A stretch of DNA of 64,000 nt from Luzula sylvatica (GCA_946800325.1 OX326961.1:50308293-50372292), one strand, 5' to 3'. Positions 22,793 through 36,441 are shown, counted from the first letter of the stretch. A program made the numbers and translations. The notes: generated from the letters alone by a model not told the origin.

Positions 22793-25273
22793 TGAAGGGA
22801 AATATCCCGTCCCCGGGCCCGCGCAGTGGATATGAAGGCCCGGTCCGGTTCCCAAAACCCGAGATCACGCCTCGACTTCGAGAGTACAATGCAAAGTAGG
22901 ATAGACGATTACCAGCGTGAAATTGATCACGCACGACGGGTTGATCGCTCGCATCCTTTCCTTCTCCGGTGTCACGTTGGTGACTAGCCCGTGCGTCCCA
23001 TACCACACGTCTCCCACCGTCTTGACACGTCTCTGATTGTCTTCGTGCGTCCCATCACATGCCCACACTCTTCCACAGCCGACAGTTTTGCTCCTTCGGT
23101 TTGATCACAATCGAAGAGCCACAAGCGTCGCTCCTCTACTCGTATCTACCGTGAGTCATAGCACCTCGGTTATGGGTATACCTGCCTAGACGATATACCG
23201 GTAAACTTGCTTGATCGAATTGATTCTCTTAACCGAGAAAAACAGTTTCTCTCTTTTCGCACTCTTTCACTCTCTGAAAGATGACTCTCTATTTCTGGAT
23301 TAATTCTCTGGATAGAATGAATTGGACTGAATTGTCTGAATAGAAGAGAGAGAAAACATCCTATTTATACATCATAGGATAAGGATGAGCCAAAAGGTAT
23401 GTATATCTACTATACATCTTTTCAAACAGAAAACTGCACACACCCTTTCAGTATTCTGTTGAAACGAAAATATTAAATCATTCTAACCGACTTCAAACCT
23501 TCCCGAAAGTTGTAGATAATCTTATTATCTGTCCAACCCAATTTGTCCTGTCCCAATTGGAGTTCGGATGCAAAAGTTAAGACGGTTTTACTAACTGTAT
23601 GTCAAACTGTCGCACCCTTTCGGTATTTCATTAAAACGACACTGATACTTCGTTCAAATGAAATATATTTATACATGAAAGTTCTAGATAATCTCATTAT
23701 CTATCTAACCCAATTTGAACCATTCAAATTGGAGTTTCTCACTGAAAGTTATGCCAGTTTTACTAAAATTGTTTCTTATGCCTACGAACGCGTACGTTCG
23801 TTTATCCTTGCGTACACTTTTACGGTTGATCCGAAACTGTATTTCTTTCAGTCTCCCACTCAATTTCAGATCTACCTAAAAGGTACTCATGCATATCCGA
23901 TATGCACGATCTTAGAGAATATAGCTCGCGTATCAAAATACCAAGCCATGCACATCCTATGTGCCAATTGTTGTAATCAAGCCCGACATAGTACGACTCG
24001 TTGTGTGACCGTATAGGTTCATTTAACGACGGCAGTAGGCTATTTCCAAAGCCCTACAAGCCCATGAGCGGGATCTAGTCACTCCATCATGGCTACCCAT
24101 GTTAAAACGAAAAATGATTGTGATCATTGTGCCTATCTCGAATAGCGGTTATTAGTTCTCTTGTTTGCGATATCTGTTAATCAAAAGACATGGTGGTAGT
24201 CATCCTTATAGTTTGATTAACTATACTTATTTTCCGATTCCGAATTGAGTTAACAAATTCAATCGATATTAACTATCAATATCATTGACTGTGGCCACAG
24301 TTTTCTTTAATCAATTCATCGAACGGCGCCTAAGAGATATCTATTCCTTTCGGAATAAACAATTCCTATCTTGGAGACTCACATTGAATTTCGTGTTTCG
24401 GACAATACCCAATGATGACCGTTTTGGCCCCCTGTTACGGTAGGCGTAAGATCATATCAAAGCATTGTGTTACGCACGTAACGCAATCAATGGTCCCTTC
24501 AAGTATGAAGAACCTAATACCCTACTCGTCGCGAGTCCATCCGTAATGACTAAACCATGTCATGGTCTCGCGGCTTTGGTCATATCCAATATATGTCACC
24601 TAGCATATATCTACATTCCCGATTCGACAAGCACCTTGTCCTATGATTAGCAAAACATAATCATCTCCTCGGCTAACGTACTAGTGTACGCGTTCAGTCT
24701 ATTATCAGATAATAGAAATGCTTCTCTCTTAAGCAAACTGATCCACGACTAGAGATGTTTAGAAATGAAACTTTAGGTGTGACGGTTTCGCTGCACATAA
24801 TCATGTATTATGTCGACGTCCACACAAGTTCAAATCAGGGTTCATGTAATCATATTACACAACCCGCACACAGTTTTCATATAAGGTGAATGCATATTAA
24901 TTTAAGTAAACAAAAATTTTAAAGGGATGCATTCATATGGATTAAGTATTTGGGTGATACAACGTCTACCTATGGGTATCTCCATACCCATAACCTGCGA
25001 GGACTATCGTATTAGATAACTACACTCTACTCTCTTCTTCCTCCTCTAGGTATCTCCATACCCATAGTCATCGCATGACAGTCACGCGCGACTAGAGATA
25101 GCGGTTTTGTAAACGGATCCGCACGTTGCTGCTAGTGTTAATCTTCATCAGGTTTGGAACATTTCCAATACCTACGATCACATCTTTTCACAAAATTTCA
25201 TGGATCAATGAAATTTTTCTGAGTATTGGCTAGAAGTGATTGTGACCTCGGCATTTTTGGCTTGTAGTATTGC
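22793..25273 (-). mobile_element. Inverted, truncated relative of the 8.25-kb LTR element
   Basis: On the minus strand a diverged LTR spans 23850 (TGAAAGAAATAC...) to 22793 (...CA). It matches the LTRs at 13332 and 20563 in order, including the CGGGCCCG region near its end. The purine tract (GTCTCCCACTC on plus) and 3' interior extend to 25273, matching 19142-20562 inverted. The homology stops inside the interior exactly where the TATTCG-type satellite begins. The 5' half of the element is missing. Divergence is clearly higher than between the two LTRs of the intact element, so it is an older copy. Confidence 0.85.
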
Positions 25274-27170
25274 GTTTTCGTATTTTTCTTGTATTTGTGT
25301 TTGTATTTGTATTTGTTTATGTTTCGTATTCATATTCGCATTCGTATCCGTATAGTCATATTTGTGTATTTGTATTCAGTCATTATTCTTATTCGCGTAT
25401 TCGTATTAGAATTAGTATTTCGTATTTGTATTCGTGTGATTTCGTATTTCATTATTCGTTATTCGTTATTTGTAATTCTTAATTCGTAATCGTATTAGAA
25501 TTCACGTTCGTGTTTATGTTCTTGCTCATATCGTATTTCATTTTCGTATTTCGTACTCGTGTTGGTATTTCGCATTTGTATATGTATTTCATATTTGTAT
25601 TCCGTAATTGTATTGGGTATTCGTACTCGTATTTGTAACTTTTTAAGTGTATTTTTTTCGTTTTTCATGTTTCGTATATTGTGTCCGTATTTTTATGATG
25701 ATGATGATAATGGTGATTATTATTATTAACATGACCTCATTTTTGAAATATATCGAATTGTTTTTACTTGTATTTGTATTTGTATTCCATATTTGTATTT
25801 CGTGCTCATATTTGCATTCGTGTTTGTATATTCGTATTCTTGTATTTGTATCCGTGTATTATTCTTATTCGCGTATTCGTATTAGTATTCGTATTTCATA
25901 TTTTTATTTGTGTTATTTCGTTATTTGTTATCGTAATTCTTAATTCCTAATCATATTAGTATTTGTGTTCGTATTCATATATATATTCGTATTTCATTTT
26001 CAAATTTCGTACTCGTGTTAGTATTTCGTATTTGTATATATGTATTTAGTGTTTGTATTCCGTAAAGGTGTTTGTAGTTTGTACTTATATATGTATTTTT
26101 TATGTATTTGTATTTGTATTTTTTTCGTTGTTCGTGTTTTTCATTTTGTATCCGCATTTTTATGATAATAATCAGGATGATGACGACGATAATGATAATG
26201 ATTATGATAAGAATGATGATATGATGATAATGATGATATATGATGATGATGATATGATAAAGATGATGCTGTGTATTTTGTTGGTATTGTCTATTCTTAT
26301 TTACATTTCGTTTTCGTTATGTAATTTTATTTGTATTTTTTGTATTTTCGTTTGTATTTATATTTTGTATTTGTATTTTATCGTTTCTATTGGTATTGGT
26401 TTTTGTTTGGTTGTATATGTATTCATATTTCATAATATTATTCACATTCTCATTCGTATTTTATATTTCGTATTTCTTAATTGTTTTGGTATTGATATTT
26501 GTTCTCGTTTTTTGTTTTCATATTCGTATTCTTATTTCGCGTTTGTCTTTGTACTCGCATTTCGTACTGCGTAATTCTTATTTCTTATTTCGTATTCGTA
26601 TTTTAATTTATGCATATTTGTATTTGTACATCACATTCATATTTCGTATTCAAATTCGTGTATTATGCATATTCGTATTTGTATTTCAAATTGGTAATCG
26701 TATTACTATTTCGTTTTTGTATCATTATTTATGAGCTCATTTTGTAGGTATATAATTATTGCAATTGCACTTGTGTTGGTATTGCTATTTGTATCGGTAT
26801 TTATTCATATTTATATACATACTTGTATTTCATATTTATCAATAATTGGTATATATTTATATACATACTTGTATTTCGTATTTATCAGTAATTGGTGTCA
26901 GTATTCATAGTTATATTCATTTTCATACTCATATTTGTTTTTTTTTATTGCTTACTTCGTATTTTTTATTTCATATTTGATGTTTCTATTCAATATATAT
27001 TTGTATTTAGTTTTGCATTTTGTATTCACATTTTGTATATTTTTATTTCGTACTCTGCATTTTTGTGTTTGTTTTAGTATTCGTACTTCGTATCGATATG
27101 ATAATCGTATTTGCATATGCATTTTAATATTTGTATTGCGTAATTCCTATTTCAGAATTCGTATTACTAA
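25274..27170. repeat. Degenerate TATTCG/TATTTG hexanucleotide satellite with about 470-bp higher-order units
   Basis: Almost the whole 1.9 kb consists of degenerate GTATT(C/T)G words. Landmarks recur about 470-475 bp apart: ATTATTCTTATTCGCGTATTCG at about 25383 and 25858, and GTCCGTATTTTTATGATGATG-type sequence at about 25683 and 26150, each followed by a GAT/ATG microsatellite. A third, weaker unit follows. Reading frames encoding Ile/Tyr/Phe/Val-rich peptides here only reflect the repeat. Confidence 0.88.
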
Positions 27171-28388
27171 TGGCAAGTTCTGGAGTCCAGAGACCATCAC
27201 CAATCCTAATGTCTTCATAATGGTTCATATCCTATACGCACACAATTTAATGAAAAATTCATCTCGTTAACATTTTTTATATAAAAAATATAACAAAATA
27301 ACATAAAATAAATACCTTAATTAAAAATATTAACGAAATAACAAAAAATAAAATACCTCTAAATAAAATATCACACACTCTATGAAACACCAGAATTTAA
27401 CCCTTTGGCGATATGGCTGTTTGGAATAGCCAAGCAATCAAATTTGCCTGAAAATTATTAATTAAATCCACTCCAATCACATTATTTAATTAATTATGAA
27501 CGAAATATAGATTTTAATATATACACACTAACATGTAGGGATTAGCGTGAACAGACTTTCCTTGCGAAGAAAACCACCCGGCATTGCTTCATATGTAACT
27601 TAATTAAAAATTATTGATTCAATTAATTAATTAATTAAGATGAAAATTATTAACTAAATCCACTCAAGTCACCGAATTTAATTATTTAATTAATTACTAA
27701 CCAAATATAAAATTTAATACATACACTAACCATGCAAGGATTGAGCAAGAACAAAATCTCGTTGTCAAGAAAACCCCCTGATATCGCTGCCGTAAGTTTC
27801 GAAGTCGTTTAGTTCGTATTTATATGTGAATCCTAAATATCGGAGGGCCTTTGAGGACATTTCGCATGACAGAACCGTCATGGAGCCTCATGAATGTGCT
27901 GCTATCCAGTAGATTCTCCACTGCCCCCTGAAAAAAAATAAGCAAATTTGTAAAAAGGTCCTTAAAATACCATAAAATTAGATGGCAAAAAATATTGAAT
28001 TTACCAATTTATCAATATCGCACAAAATTATGTAGCAATTGGAAGAGAAGAACCTCGAAAAACCGAAATGAGATAGTTAATTAATTACTGGGGTCCACTG
28101 AGCTGGATCCTCTTTAACAGAAGATGGAATAAAATAAAATAAATTATAAAGTACCGAATCATGTGTTCGTAAGAAATGAATCTAGGGTTTTTTCTTTTTT
28201 TCTCGCGAGAGAGATGAAGCCGTCTAGGGTTTTGAGGTTTGAAATGAGAATCTAATCTTCGTTGCCAGCCCTCCGATGTACGAAGAACAACAGCCGTTAG
28301 TGTTTCGTCGCCTGGTCTTCGTCGGTTTCGTCGCGAGCTAGGGTTTCGTCGCGAGCTAGGGTTTCTGTTTTGTGGCGAGCGGAAATAT
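27171..28388 (-). other. Unidentified minus-strand gene remnant with leader-like 5' region
   Basis: On the minus strand, 28388-28200 looks like a plant 5' leader: GC-richer, with repeated AACCCTAGCTCGCGACGAA. Exon-like islands with AG/GT borders follow around 27930-27800, 27790-27725 and 27610-27530. The last two resemble each other and are followed by similar AT-rich sequence, so an exon plus intron of about 190 bp was duplicated. Translations are short (for example GGFLDNEILFLLNP) and contain stops. I do not recognise the family. It could be a decayed gene or a non-coding transcript. Confidence 0.35.
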
Positions 28389-28411
28389 GAGAGAGAGAGA
28401 GAGAGAGAGAG
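28389..28411. repeat. (GA)n microsatellite
   Basis: An uninterrupted GA run in the leader-like region. Confidence 0.95.
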
Positions 28412-28460
28412 TCGCGCGAGTAAGAAGAGAAAGAGGCGACGTGCTGGCGCTAAACGTTCT

Positions 28461-29176
<716 letters not shown>

Positions 29177-29325
29177 GTAATAATTTTTTCTGGTACTTTC
29201 GAATTGTGTTTGTTTATTTATTTAGATTAATGTGAGTAGTGTTTATTTATTTATTCAGATTATTGTGCTTGATTAATTTTTTATTTTATTTTATTTTTAT
29301 TTTTTTTTTTTTTTTTTAGCATACA

Positions 29326-30900
29326 TTGAAAAACTTTGGGCAGAGATCTGAAAAGCGATTTTTAGGCGATTTGAAAAAGGAAATTTTAGGGTTCAAGCTC
29401 TCAGATGGGGATCCCTTAGGGGATCTCCATCTTCCATCTCACCCCTTCTCACATTACTCTTCTTCTTCTAAATCGCTTGATGGTATTGTTGAACAAAGAT
29501 CCTTTGCGGAGGTATTACAAGGATCTGGAGGAGAAGGGTTTACCAAAGTGACAAATGAGAAGTTAGGAGGGAGTTTCAAGAGCAGATTGCAATGCTTCAA
29601 ATGCTTAGGATTTGGGCATTTTAAGAGGGATTGCAGAGACCCTTTAAAATGCAGGAATTGTATGAAAAACGGCCATATTGCAAGGGATTGTGATAAAAAA
29701 TTCAAGAATACAAATCAAGCACAGGGAGGTGAATACAATTACAAGCCCAATAGTTACAATTTTCGAGCAAATTCTAATATGAATTACTGGAAGGAGAAGG
29801 AAATTTTATACATTTCAAAAGATTTTCAAATGGAAAATAATAAAGAGGAACAGAAAAGTATTGATCTTTGGGCTAAGAAGGAGGTCTGCTTGAGGAGAGT
29901 CCCGAATGACTATTGTAATGTCTTGGACTTAGCAACCTTGCTGATAACTATAGGAAAGATTCAAAAGATAAAAAGTGTGAGAGGCATAAATAATTGGAAG
30001 GAGGTTATAGTGGAAATTAATTGTAGAATTCAGGATAAAAGGGTTAATAAATTTATTCAAGTAGAAAATGGAGATTACTCTTTTAATTTCCAGGCAAATG
30101 AAGTCTTAAGATTTTCCCCTCCTGAAAAATATTGGAAACCTGTGGAGAAGAATAGAGGTATTCAGGAAGAAAAAATTCAACAAGAAGTGATGAGTGAAAA
30201 GGGAGTAATTAATGATTTAAAAGGAATTGAAAATCATTGCAGAGAATTAGTATTGTACCTTGAAAATCAATGTTTGAAAGAGGGCACTGTAGATCTTCCA
30301 GTCCTGAGTGGGGAGGGAGATCAAGCAAGTCCTTCCTATACAGAAAAGATGGAAAATGAAGTTAATAGAGTGGTACCAGAATTGGTAAACAAGGTGTTTG
30401 TAGAAATGCCTAAAAAGGAAATGGAGACTCAAGTTGAGGATGATCTTAAGGGAATCTCACAGGAGATGATTATATTGCCTGAAATGGAGAAAGTTACATA
30501 TAAGATCAGTTCTAAGGGCAAAGTTGTAATAAATGATAGTAAATCTAGTGAGAATTTAAGAAGGAGTAATAGATTAAAAAAAATAAAGGATAATGAGGCT
30601 GCAATTGTAAAATATAAAGAAAAAAAACATGGTTATGAAAAGAGGACTTTTAAAGGAAATAATATTAAGAAAATTGAAATGGACCCAAAGAAATCATTCT
30701 TGGAAGAGAATGATGTTTATACACTGTTGGATTCAGTTGGCATAATAGTGAATCAAGATATGAAGGATTTAGTTAAATCAATGAGTGATAAAAATAAATC
30801 TACTGAAAATAAGGAAAATTCAGAGGAACTACCAACTATATATGAGGAAGATGGTTCTTCTGAGTGTGATGAGGATTCTTCTTCAAATGATGAAATTTAA
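29326..30900 (+). CDS. LINE ORF1 (Gag-like, two zinc knuckles)
   Basis: An open frame of 524 codons ends at TAA 30898-30900. No ATG is available near its start: the frame opens at a TTG and the first in-frame ATG comes only after the zinc knuckles, so the true 5' end may be lost or lie upstream. It has two CCHC knuckles close together, CFKCLGFGHFKRDC and CRNCMKNGHIARDC (about 29592-29695). A SFAEVL-like motif lies upstream. The C-terminal half is Lys/Glu-rich and ends in an acidic tail. ORF1 proteins bind the element RNA. The frame is intact over 1.5 kb, suggesting recent activity. Confidence 0.82.
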   Translation: MKNFGQRSEKRFLGDLKKEILGFKLSDGDPLGDLHLPSHPFSHYSSSSKSLDGIVEQRSFAEVLQGSGGEGFTKVTNEKLGGSFKSRLQCFKCLGFGHFKRDCRDPLKCRNCMKNGHIARDCDKKFKNTNQAQGGEYNYKPNSYNFRANSNMNYWKEKEILYISKDFQMENNKEEQKSIDLWAKKEVCLRRVPNDYCNVLDLATLLITIGKIQKIKSVRGINNWKEVIVEINCRIQDKRVNKFIQVENGDYSFNFQANEVLRFSPPEKYWKPVEKNRGIQEEKIQQEVMSEKGVINDLKGIENHCRELVLYLENQCLKEGTVDLPVLSGEGDQASPSYTEKMENEVNRVVPELVNKVFVEMPKKEMETQVEDDLKGISQEMIILPEMEKVTYKISSKGKVVINDSKSSENLRRSNRLKKIKDNEAAIVKYKEKKHGYEKRTFKGNNIKKIEMDPKKSFLEENDVYTLLDSVGIIVNQDMKDLVKSMSDKNKSTENKENSEELPTIYEEDGSSECDEDSSSNDEI

Positions 30901-33900
30901 ATCATTAAAAATTATGAGTTGGAATGTTAGGGGGTTAAATGCAAATTCAAAGAGGATTAGGGTAAAGGATTTTTTAATGGAGAATCACCCAGATATTTGT
31001 TCATTGCAAGAAACAAAATTGGATGAATGCAATTTCAGGTTATTTAAGGAAATAGTAGATCCAAAGTTAAAGAAATATTGTACCTTAGATGCAGATGGTT
31101 CCTCTGGGGGTATAATTTTAGCATGGAATGAAGCGATGTTTGATAAGCTATCTGAAATAAAGAAGAAAAATTCCATCAGTGTTATATTAAAGTGTAATTG
31201 GAATAATCAAAAAATGTTGATTACAGGGGTATATGGTCCTCAATCTCTAAATGAAAAAATTGAATTTTTAGAGGAATTAAATGAAATTGGAGAAAATGTA
31301 ACAATGCCTTGGTGTTTAATGGGGGATTTCAACTTAGTAGCTAGTGTGGAAGATAGAAAACACATTGAGAATAGACATTTTGAAAGCATGCAATTATTCA
31401 ATTCATTCATTAATGGTAATAATCTAATTAATTTACCTCTGCAAGGCAGGAAATATACATGGTCTAATACAACTACAATGGCAAGGTTGGATAGATTTTT
31501 GTTTAATTTAATTTGGTCTCAAAATTACCCAAATGCCATTCAAGAAGCAGTACCAAACCCTAATTCTGATCATACTGCCATAGTATTAAAAGTTTCAACT
31601 TCTTTTCCAATCTTCCAGTGGTTTAGGTATGAAAGTGTGTGGAATAATAATGAAGAGGCTGAGGAAATTATTACTCAACACTTAAAGGCTAATGTTTCTA
31701 GGTCTTTTAAGGAGTTGTATGTGAAAATAAATAAATTAGGTATCAAATTGAGGAGATGGAATAATAACAAAAGAAAAAACTTTAATGTCCAAAAGGAGAA
31801 TTGTAAGATAATATTGGACTGGATTGATAAAAAACAAGAATCTGGGGATTTGAATAGTTTAGAAAAATGGTTGAAAAAATTAATTAAACTAAGATTGGAG
31901 GATATAATACTGGAAAATTATGAGCATTGGAAAATTAGGGCAAAACATAAATGGTCGAAGGAGGGAGGGTGATAGCAACACTAAATTTTTTCACAATTAT
32001 GCAACAATTAAGAAGAATAAATTAATGATTTCTGTTTTAAATGATCCAAATTCAGATGATTTAGTTAATGATCATAAATCCAAGGCTGAAATATTGTTTC
32101 AATTTTATAGGGATTTAATGGGGAAGGAAACAGAAATTATCAGAGAAAATCCTGTAATTAGGGTTTCTTCAATTTATGAAAATCAAAGAGAATTGTTGAG
32201 AGCTCTAGATAATCCTATTAGGATGGATGAATTAGAAAGGGTGGTAAAATGTTGGAAAAGGGGTAAATTCCCTGGACCAGATGGCTTAAGTGGTGAATTT
32301 TTCAGAAAATATTGGGCTTTTTTGAAGGATGAAATATATGAAATAATCACCTCAGCAAATGTTGAAGAAGGCTTAGGGGGATTTCAGTCTTCATATATTA
32401 CTTTATTGCCAAAAAAGGAAAATGCAAGTCAAGCTAGAGACTTTAGGCCTATAAGCTTGATATCAAGCATTCAGAAATTGATATCTAAATCCTTGGCCAA
32501 CAGACTCAAGGAAGTAATCAATGAATTAATTCTACCTAATCAATTAGGGTTTATGGCTAATAGAGAGATAGGTGAATGTTATATCTATGCAAGGGAATTG
32601 ATTTTTAAAGCCAAAGTGGATAATTCTCCTTTACTGATTTTTAAGGCTGACATTCATAAAGCTTTTGATTCAGTAAATTGGAAATTTATTTTGGAAATTT
32701 TAAGGGTAAGAGGTTTTGGAGAAAGATGGTTAAAATGGATAGAATTTTGGATATTTAATGGAAATACTAAGGTTATTTTGAATGGAGTCCCTGGTAAAAA
32801 GGTTTATTTGAAAAGAGGTGTGAGACAAGGTGACCCCATATCCCCACACCTCTTCATTATTGCTATAGACTCATTGGCTAGGTTAATTGGGGTGTTGAAT
32901 AATAATAACTTCATTGAGAAACCTATTCAGAAAGGTGAATTGGCCCTATTCTATGCAGATGATGCATTGTTTTTTCTGAAACCTAGTGTTTTGCAAGCTA
33001 GAAGATTGAAATTTGTATTGAATGCCTTTGGAAATTCAGCAGGATTATCAATTAACTATGACAAATCAGAATTTTCACTGATTTCTGGAGAGGGGAATTT
33101 AATCAATGTAATTAAAGATGAATTGGGATGTCACTATGTGGATCTTCCAATATCTTATCTTGGATATCCACTTAGTGATAAAAACCCTAGAAAGCAGGAT
33201 TTTATGAGCATAATTAATAAAATGGAGCAGAGATTACAGGGTTGGAAAGGAGCTTTATTAGGGTTGAATGGAAGACTAGTTTTGTTAAATTCTGTTCTTT
33301 CTTCTCTCCCTATATATTACTTTATGGTGTTCAAGTTTCCAAAATGGTCCCTCAAAAAAATGGAAAAATTGAGGAGAGACTTTTTATGGAAAGGAAATGA
33401 TGGAAAAGGTTATTACTTATCATCAAGGGGATCTATATGTAGACCAAAGAAGTTGGGGGGTCTAGGTGTAATTAATCTTGAAATATTTAATAATGCTCTA
33501 TTACAGAAATGGATATGGAAATTTTATGAGAAATATTCTGGATTGAAATGGAAAGATTTAATTACATCTTTTGCTCAGAGAAGATTTGAAAATAAAAGAA
33601 ACAAAAAAGACTCAAAATTTATGAGGGACTTGTTAGCTTTTTTGAATTTCTTTTGGAGATCAATTAAATTTGAGATAGGAAATGGAAATAATGTTAGTTT
33701 TTGGTACAATAACTGGGGGGAAGGGTTATTATACCAAAAAGCTCCAGCCTTGTTCAAAGAAGCCAAGAAATTACATGGTTCTTTGAAGGAATTTAAATCC
33801 ATGAAGAATTTAAGAATGGCATTTAACCCAGTATTAACAAAGGAAGCCAGTAAAGAGATGTATTGGGTAAAAAGGAAAATTAATGAAATTAACCTAAATC

Positions 33901-34470
33901 ATGAAATGCCAGATAGAATTAAGTGGAATTGGGATGAATCAAATAGATTTTCAGTAAAAAAAAGCATATGAAATAATGGTACAGGGAGTGTATTCGAGTA
34001 GTAAATTGGGGGGATTGTGGAATTTAAAAATTCGTTCGAAAATAATCATATTTTTTTGGTTATTAATGCAAAATAAGGTTCTAACGCAAGACAATTTAAG
34101 TAAAAAAGGGCTAATAATTGTAAACAGATGTTACCTCTGTGAGTCGTGTGAAGAGTCAGTATTTCACTTGATCTCGGAGTGTAGCTTTGTTACTCTTCAC
34201 TGGGAGGCTCTGATAGTAGAATTCCCTTTGATGTGCCTCAACTCGATCCCTTCTGAGATGATGAATGCATTGGTGGAACACGATGGAGAAGAATTGAGTA
34301 AGCAATTATTTGCGGTATTTTTTTACTGTGTGTGGCGTGAGAGATGTCGGAGAGCATTCTCTGAAAGGAGAGAGGAAGGTAATTCGTTGTTAAGAGAGAT
34401 GATGGAGGATTGGAGGTATTTGAGGAGGAGAAATGAAAGGATTGAAGATGAATCATCGAATCCTCTCTGA
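30887..34470 (+). pseudogene. LINE ORF2 (endonuclease and reverse transcriptase), two frameshifts
   Basis: Start ATG 30887 overlaps the ORF1 stop by 14 nt. The endonuclease domain begins MSWNVRGLN (30914) with LQETK (about 31006), GDFN (about 31323) and SDHTAI (about 31566). A 4-bp duplication of GGAG near 31961-31968 shifts the frame. The RT continues in the next frame (31920-33971) with GPDGLSGEFF (about 32275), KADIHKAFDSVNW (about 32644), RQGDPISPHLF (about 32825) and the catalytic YADDALFF (about 32953). One extra A in an A-run (about 33957-33964) shifts the frame again. The zf-RVT domain (CYLCESCEESVFHLISEC, about 34131-34184) ends at TGA 34468-34470. Apart from these two indels no stop interrupts it. 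Confidence 0.9.
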
Positions 34471-34815
34471 GAAAGAAGGAGCTATTAGGAGGTGGTGAGG
34501 GGAGAATGGGGAAAAAAGAAGTACAAGGGGAAAGTACTTTTGGTTCTTTATTTTGAGAAGTAATGAAATGGACAGGGTGCAGGTAGTAAGTGGTGCACCA
34601 TCAGGGAACGCAAAGTAGGGGAAGAGATATGAATTATTTTTGTTTTTGCTTTATCAGTTTATATTAGTGTTAAGCTAAATTTGTGTTTTTTATTTAGTTA
34701 ATGCTTGTGAACTTGGGCTGAGATCTTGGCCCATGATGTAATATTTATTGGTCATTTATTTATTGTTTGGAAGAGAGCCTTTGATCTCTCTCCAAATTTA
34801 CTCAAAAAAAAAAAA

Positions 34816-34922
34816 GGTTGTGTTGTGATGTATCTCCATTTCATGTAAATTTGAGGGAATCTTGAGTTGCATGAAAAATAAGAGACAATGTAAGTCGACT
34901 TGCGGTAGTTTGACAAATTACA
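34816..34922. repeat. Tail of duplication copy 2 (partner of 28613-28718)
   Basis: The text GTTGTGATGTATCTCCA...TTGCGGTAGTTTGACAAATTA matches copy 1 with a few substitutions. It follows the LINE A tail directly. Confidence 0.88.
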
Positions 34923-36004
34923 ACAAACCAAACAACAAAAAATAGACTAATGCGATAGGTCGACTTACTAACTGACCGAGTTACTGCAAAATAAACATGC
35001 CCTTAATGTAATTCACTAAATTCATGCATATTTTTTATTACTAATGATCATTTCACTACGGTAAGTCGACTTCATCCCAAAACTACGAGAACCCCAGTCG
35101 CAAAAAAATAAATAAATTGGCAAGAAATTTTTTATGGTAGTTTATCAATGAAGATGTGAAGGGAGTATAACTATAGCCACCGTGATTTTCAACTATACAA
35201 ACGTAATTTGAGGATTATTATGCCTACACAAGACTACATATATTCAAATTATCATGTGTATTTGTATACATGACCTAAATAATACACTTGTGGTGTTGTG
35301 CATCATGTCTTTCAAAATTTATTACTTATTGTAATAATTTATTTGATAATTAAAGTCACCAGATTAATTCATGTTATAAGTAATGTATATCATTTGCAAA
35401 AGCAACATTGTTCGGGTAGATAAGAGTATTACGGGTATTGCCGATGCAATGGATATGGAAAAAGAGCTTGATTTGCGGGTATGCTAATCGATGCCATCAT
35501 GAGCTTGCAAGATAAATTTCTAGACTCATTGTTGTTATCGGTATGTCAATATGTAGCAATACATAAAGATATTGTTTGTATGTTCTTAAAGTTCAATTAT
35601 ACTCTTCAAAATAGTTGGATTGATAATTTCGTAATCGAACATCAGATTATTTGTTAATTTATGATATGAAACTATATTACGTAAGAATCTTGTTTTATTT
35701 TATTTTTTATTTTTGGATGGTAATGTGATGGTATATTTTTTGGATGATAATTAGTTTCTTGGTTAAATTAAATTCTTCTGTTAGTTAGTCAATGGTTAAT
35801 TTTATTTGAATATTTTAAAACATATAAATTTTAAAATTTCATAATTCAGTTACATCAACCCAAACATAAAAATTATAAATCCAGTAATTGTACTTTCGTC
35901 AATCCAAACATTAAAATTTGAACTGCAATTTTCGAAACTGGATTTTCGGAAGGTTGACTTTCTTCATGTAAATTATAATGCGGTCACCGAACATGCCCTT
36001 GGTT
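34923..36004. other. Unassigned AT-rich DNA
   Basis: AAGTCGACTT-containing words recur at 34891 and 35062. A gene-like island at about 35400-35520 can be read as IVRVDKSITGIADAMDMEKE but is followed by stops and is not recognised. Confidence 0.35.
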
Positions 36005-36441
36005 AATTCATTGTATAGTAATTGGTAAAGGGTAATACGGACCCAAACTCAGTTTATCCATCGAGATGGCAAGCAGGTACTCAAGCTAAGATATGCATCC
36101 TGTGGAAACAAAGGATGAAAGATCCTACGTTTGGGTGGATACCACGCGAACACAACACAGAAGCAGATAATCTGGCAAATATGGCGAGAATTCTGCAAGC
36201 GAAATATCAGGATAGGATATACCCTCTATTGATGTGAAGGGGGAATGCATCCTCGAAGGGAATGGGAAGGCAAGCACCTTTCCTTTTTGTTTAGCGAAGT
36301 AGTTCTAGTTTTTAATTTAGGTTTTTTCTCTGTGTAATTTCTTGTTTTTCTGCTTAGGCTTTTATTTTTGTGAACAAGATGTAAACGGTTCTTGGGAGTC
36401 CTTTTTAGTTTTCTTTAATATATAACCTACGGGTTTTTCAC

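Larger units (their letters stand above)
29280..34815 (+). mobile_element. L1-type LINE retrotransposon, nearly complete
   Basis: A T-rich block (29280-29318) precedes ORF1 (about 29326-30900). ORF2 (30887-34470) overlaps the ORF1 stop. A 3' UTR and a 12-bp A tail (34804-34815) follow. It sits in the second copy of the 0.7-kb duplication. No target duplication is visible; about 49 bp of the flanking repeat (equivalent to 28564-28612) is missing at the insertion site. The codons are very AT-rich. Confidence 0.9.

Noticed and set aside
25270..27270. Several reading frames of 60-173 codons on the plus strand, hydrophobic, membrane-protein-like
   Set aside because: They are translations of the TATTCG/TATTTG satellite, with biased composition in every frame.
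27725..27790. Similarity of the translated island to poly(ADP-ribose) glycohydrolase
   Set aside because: Only a few residues resemble the PARG signature and the frame is interrupted; too weak to name.
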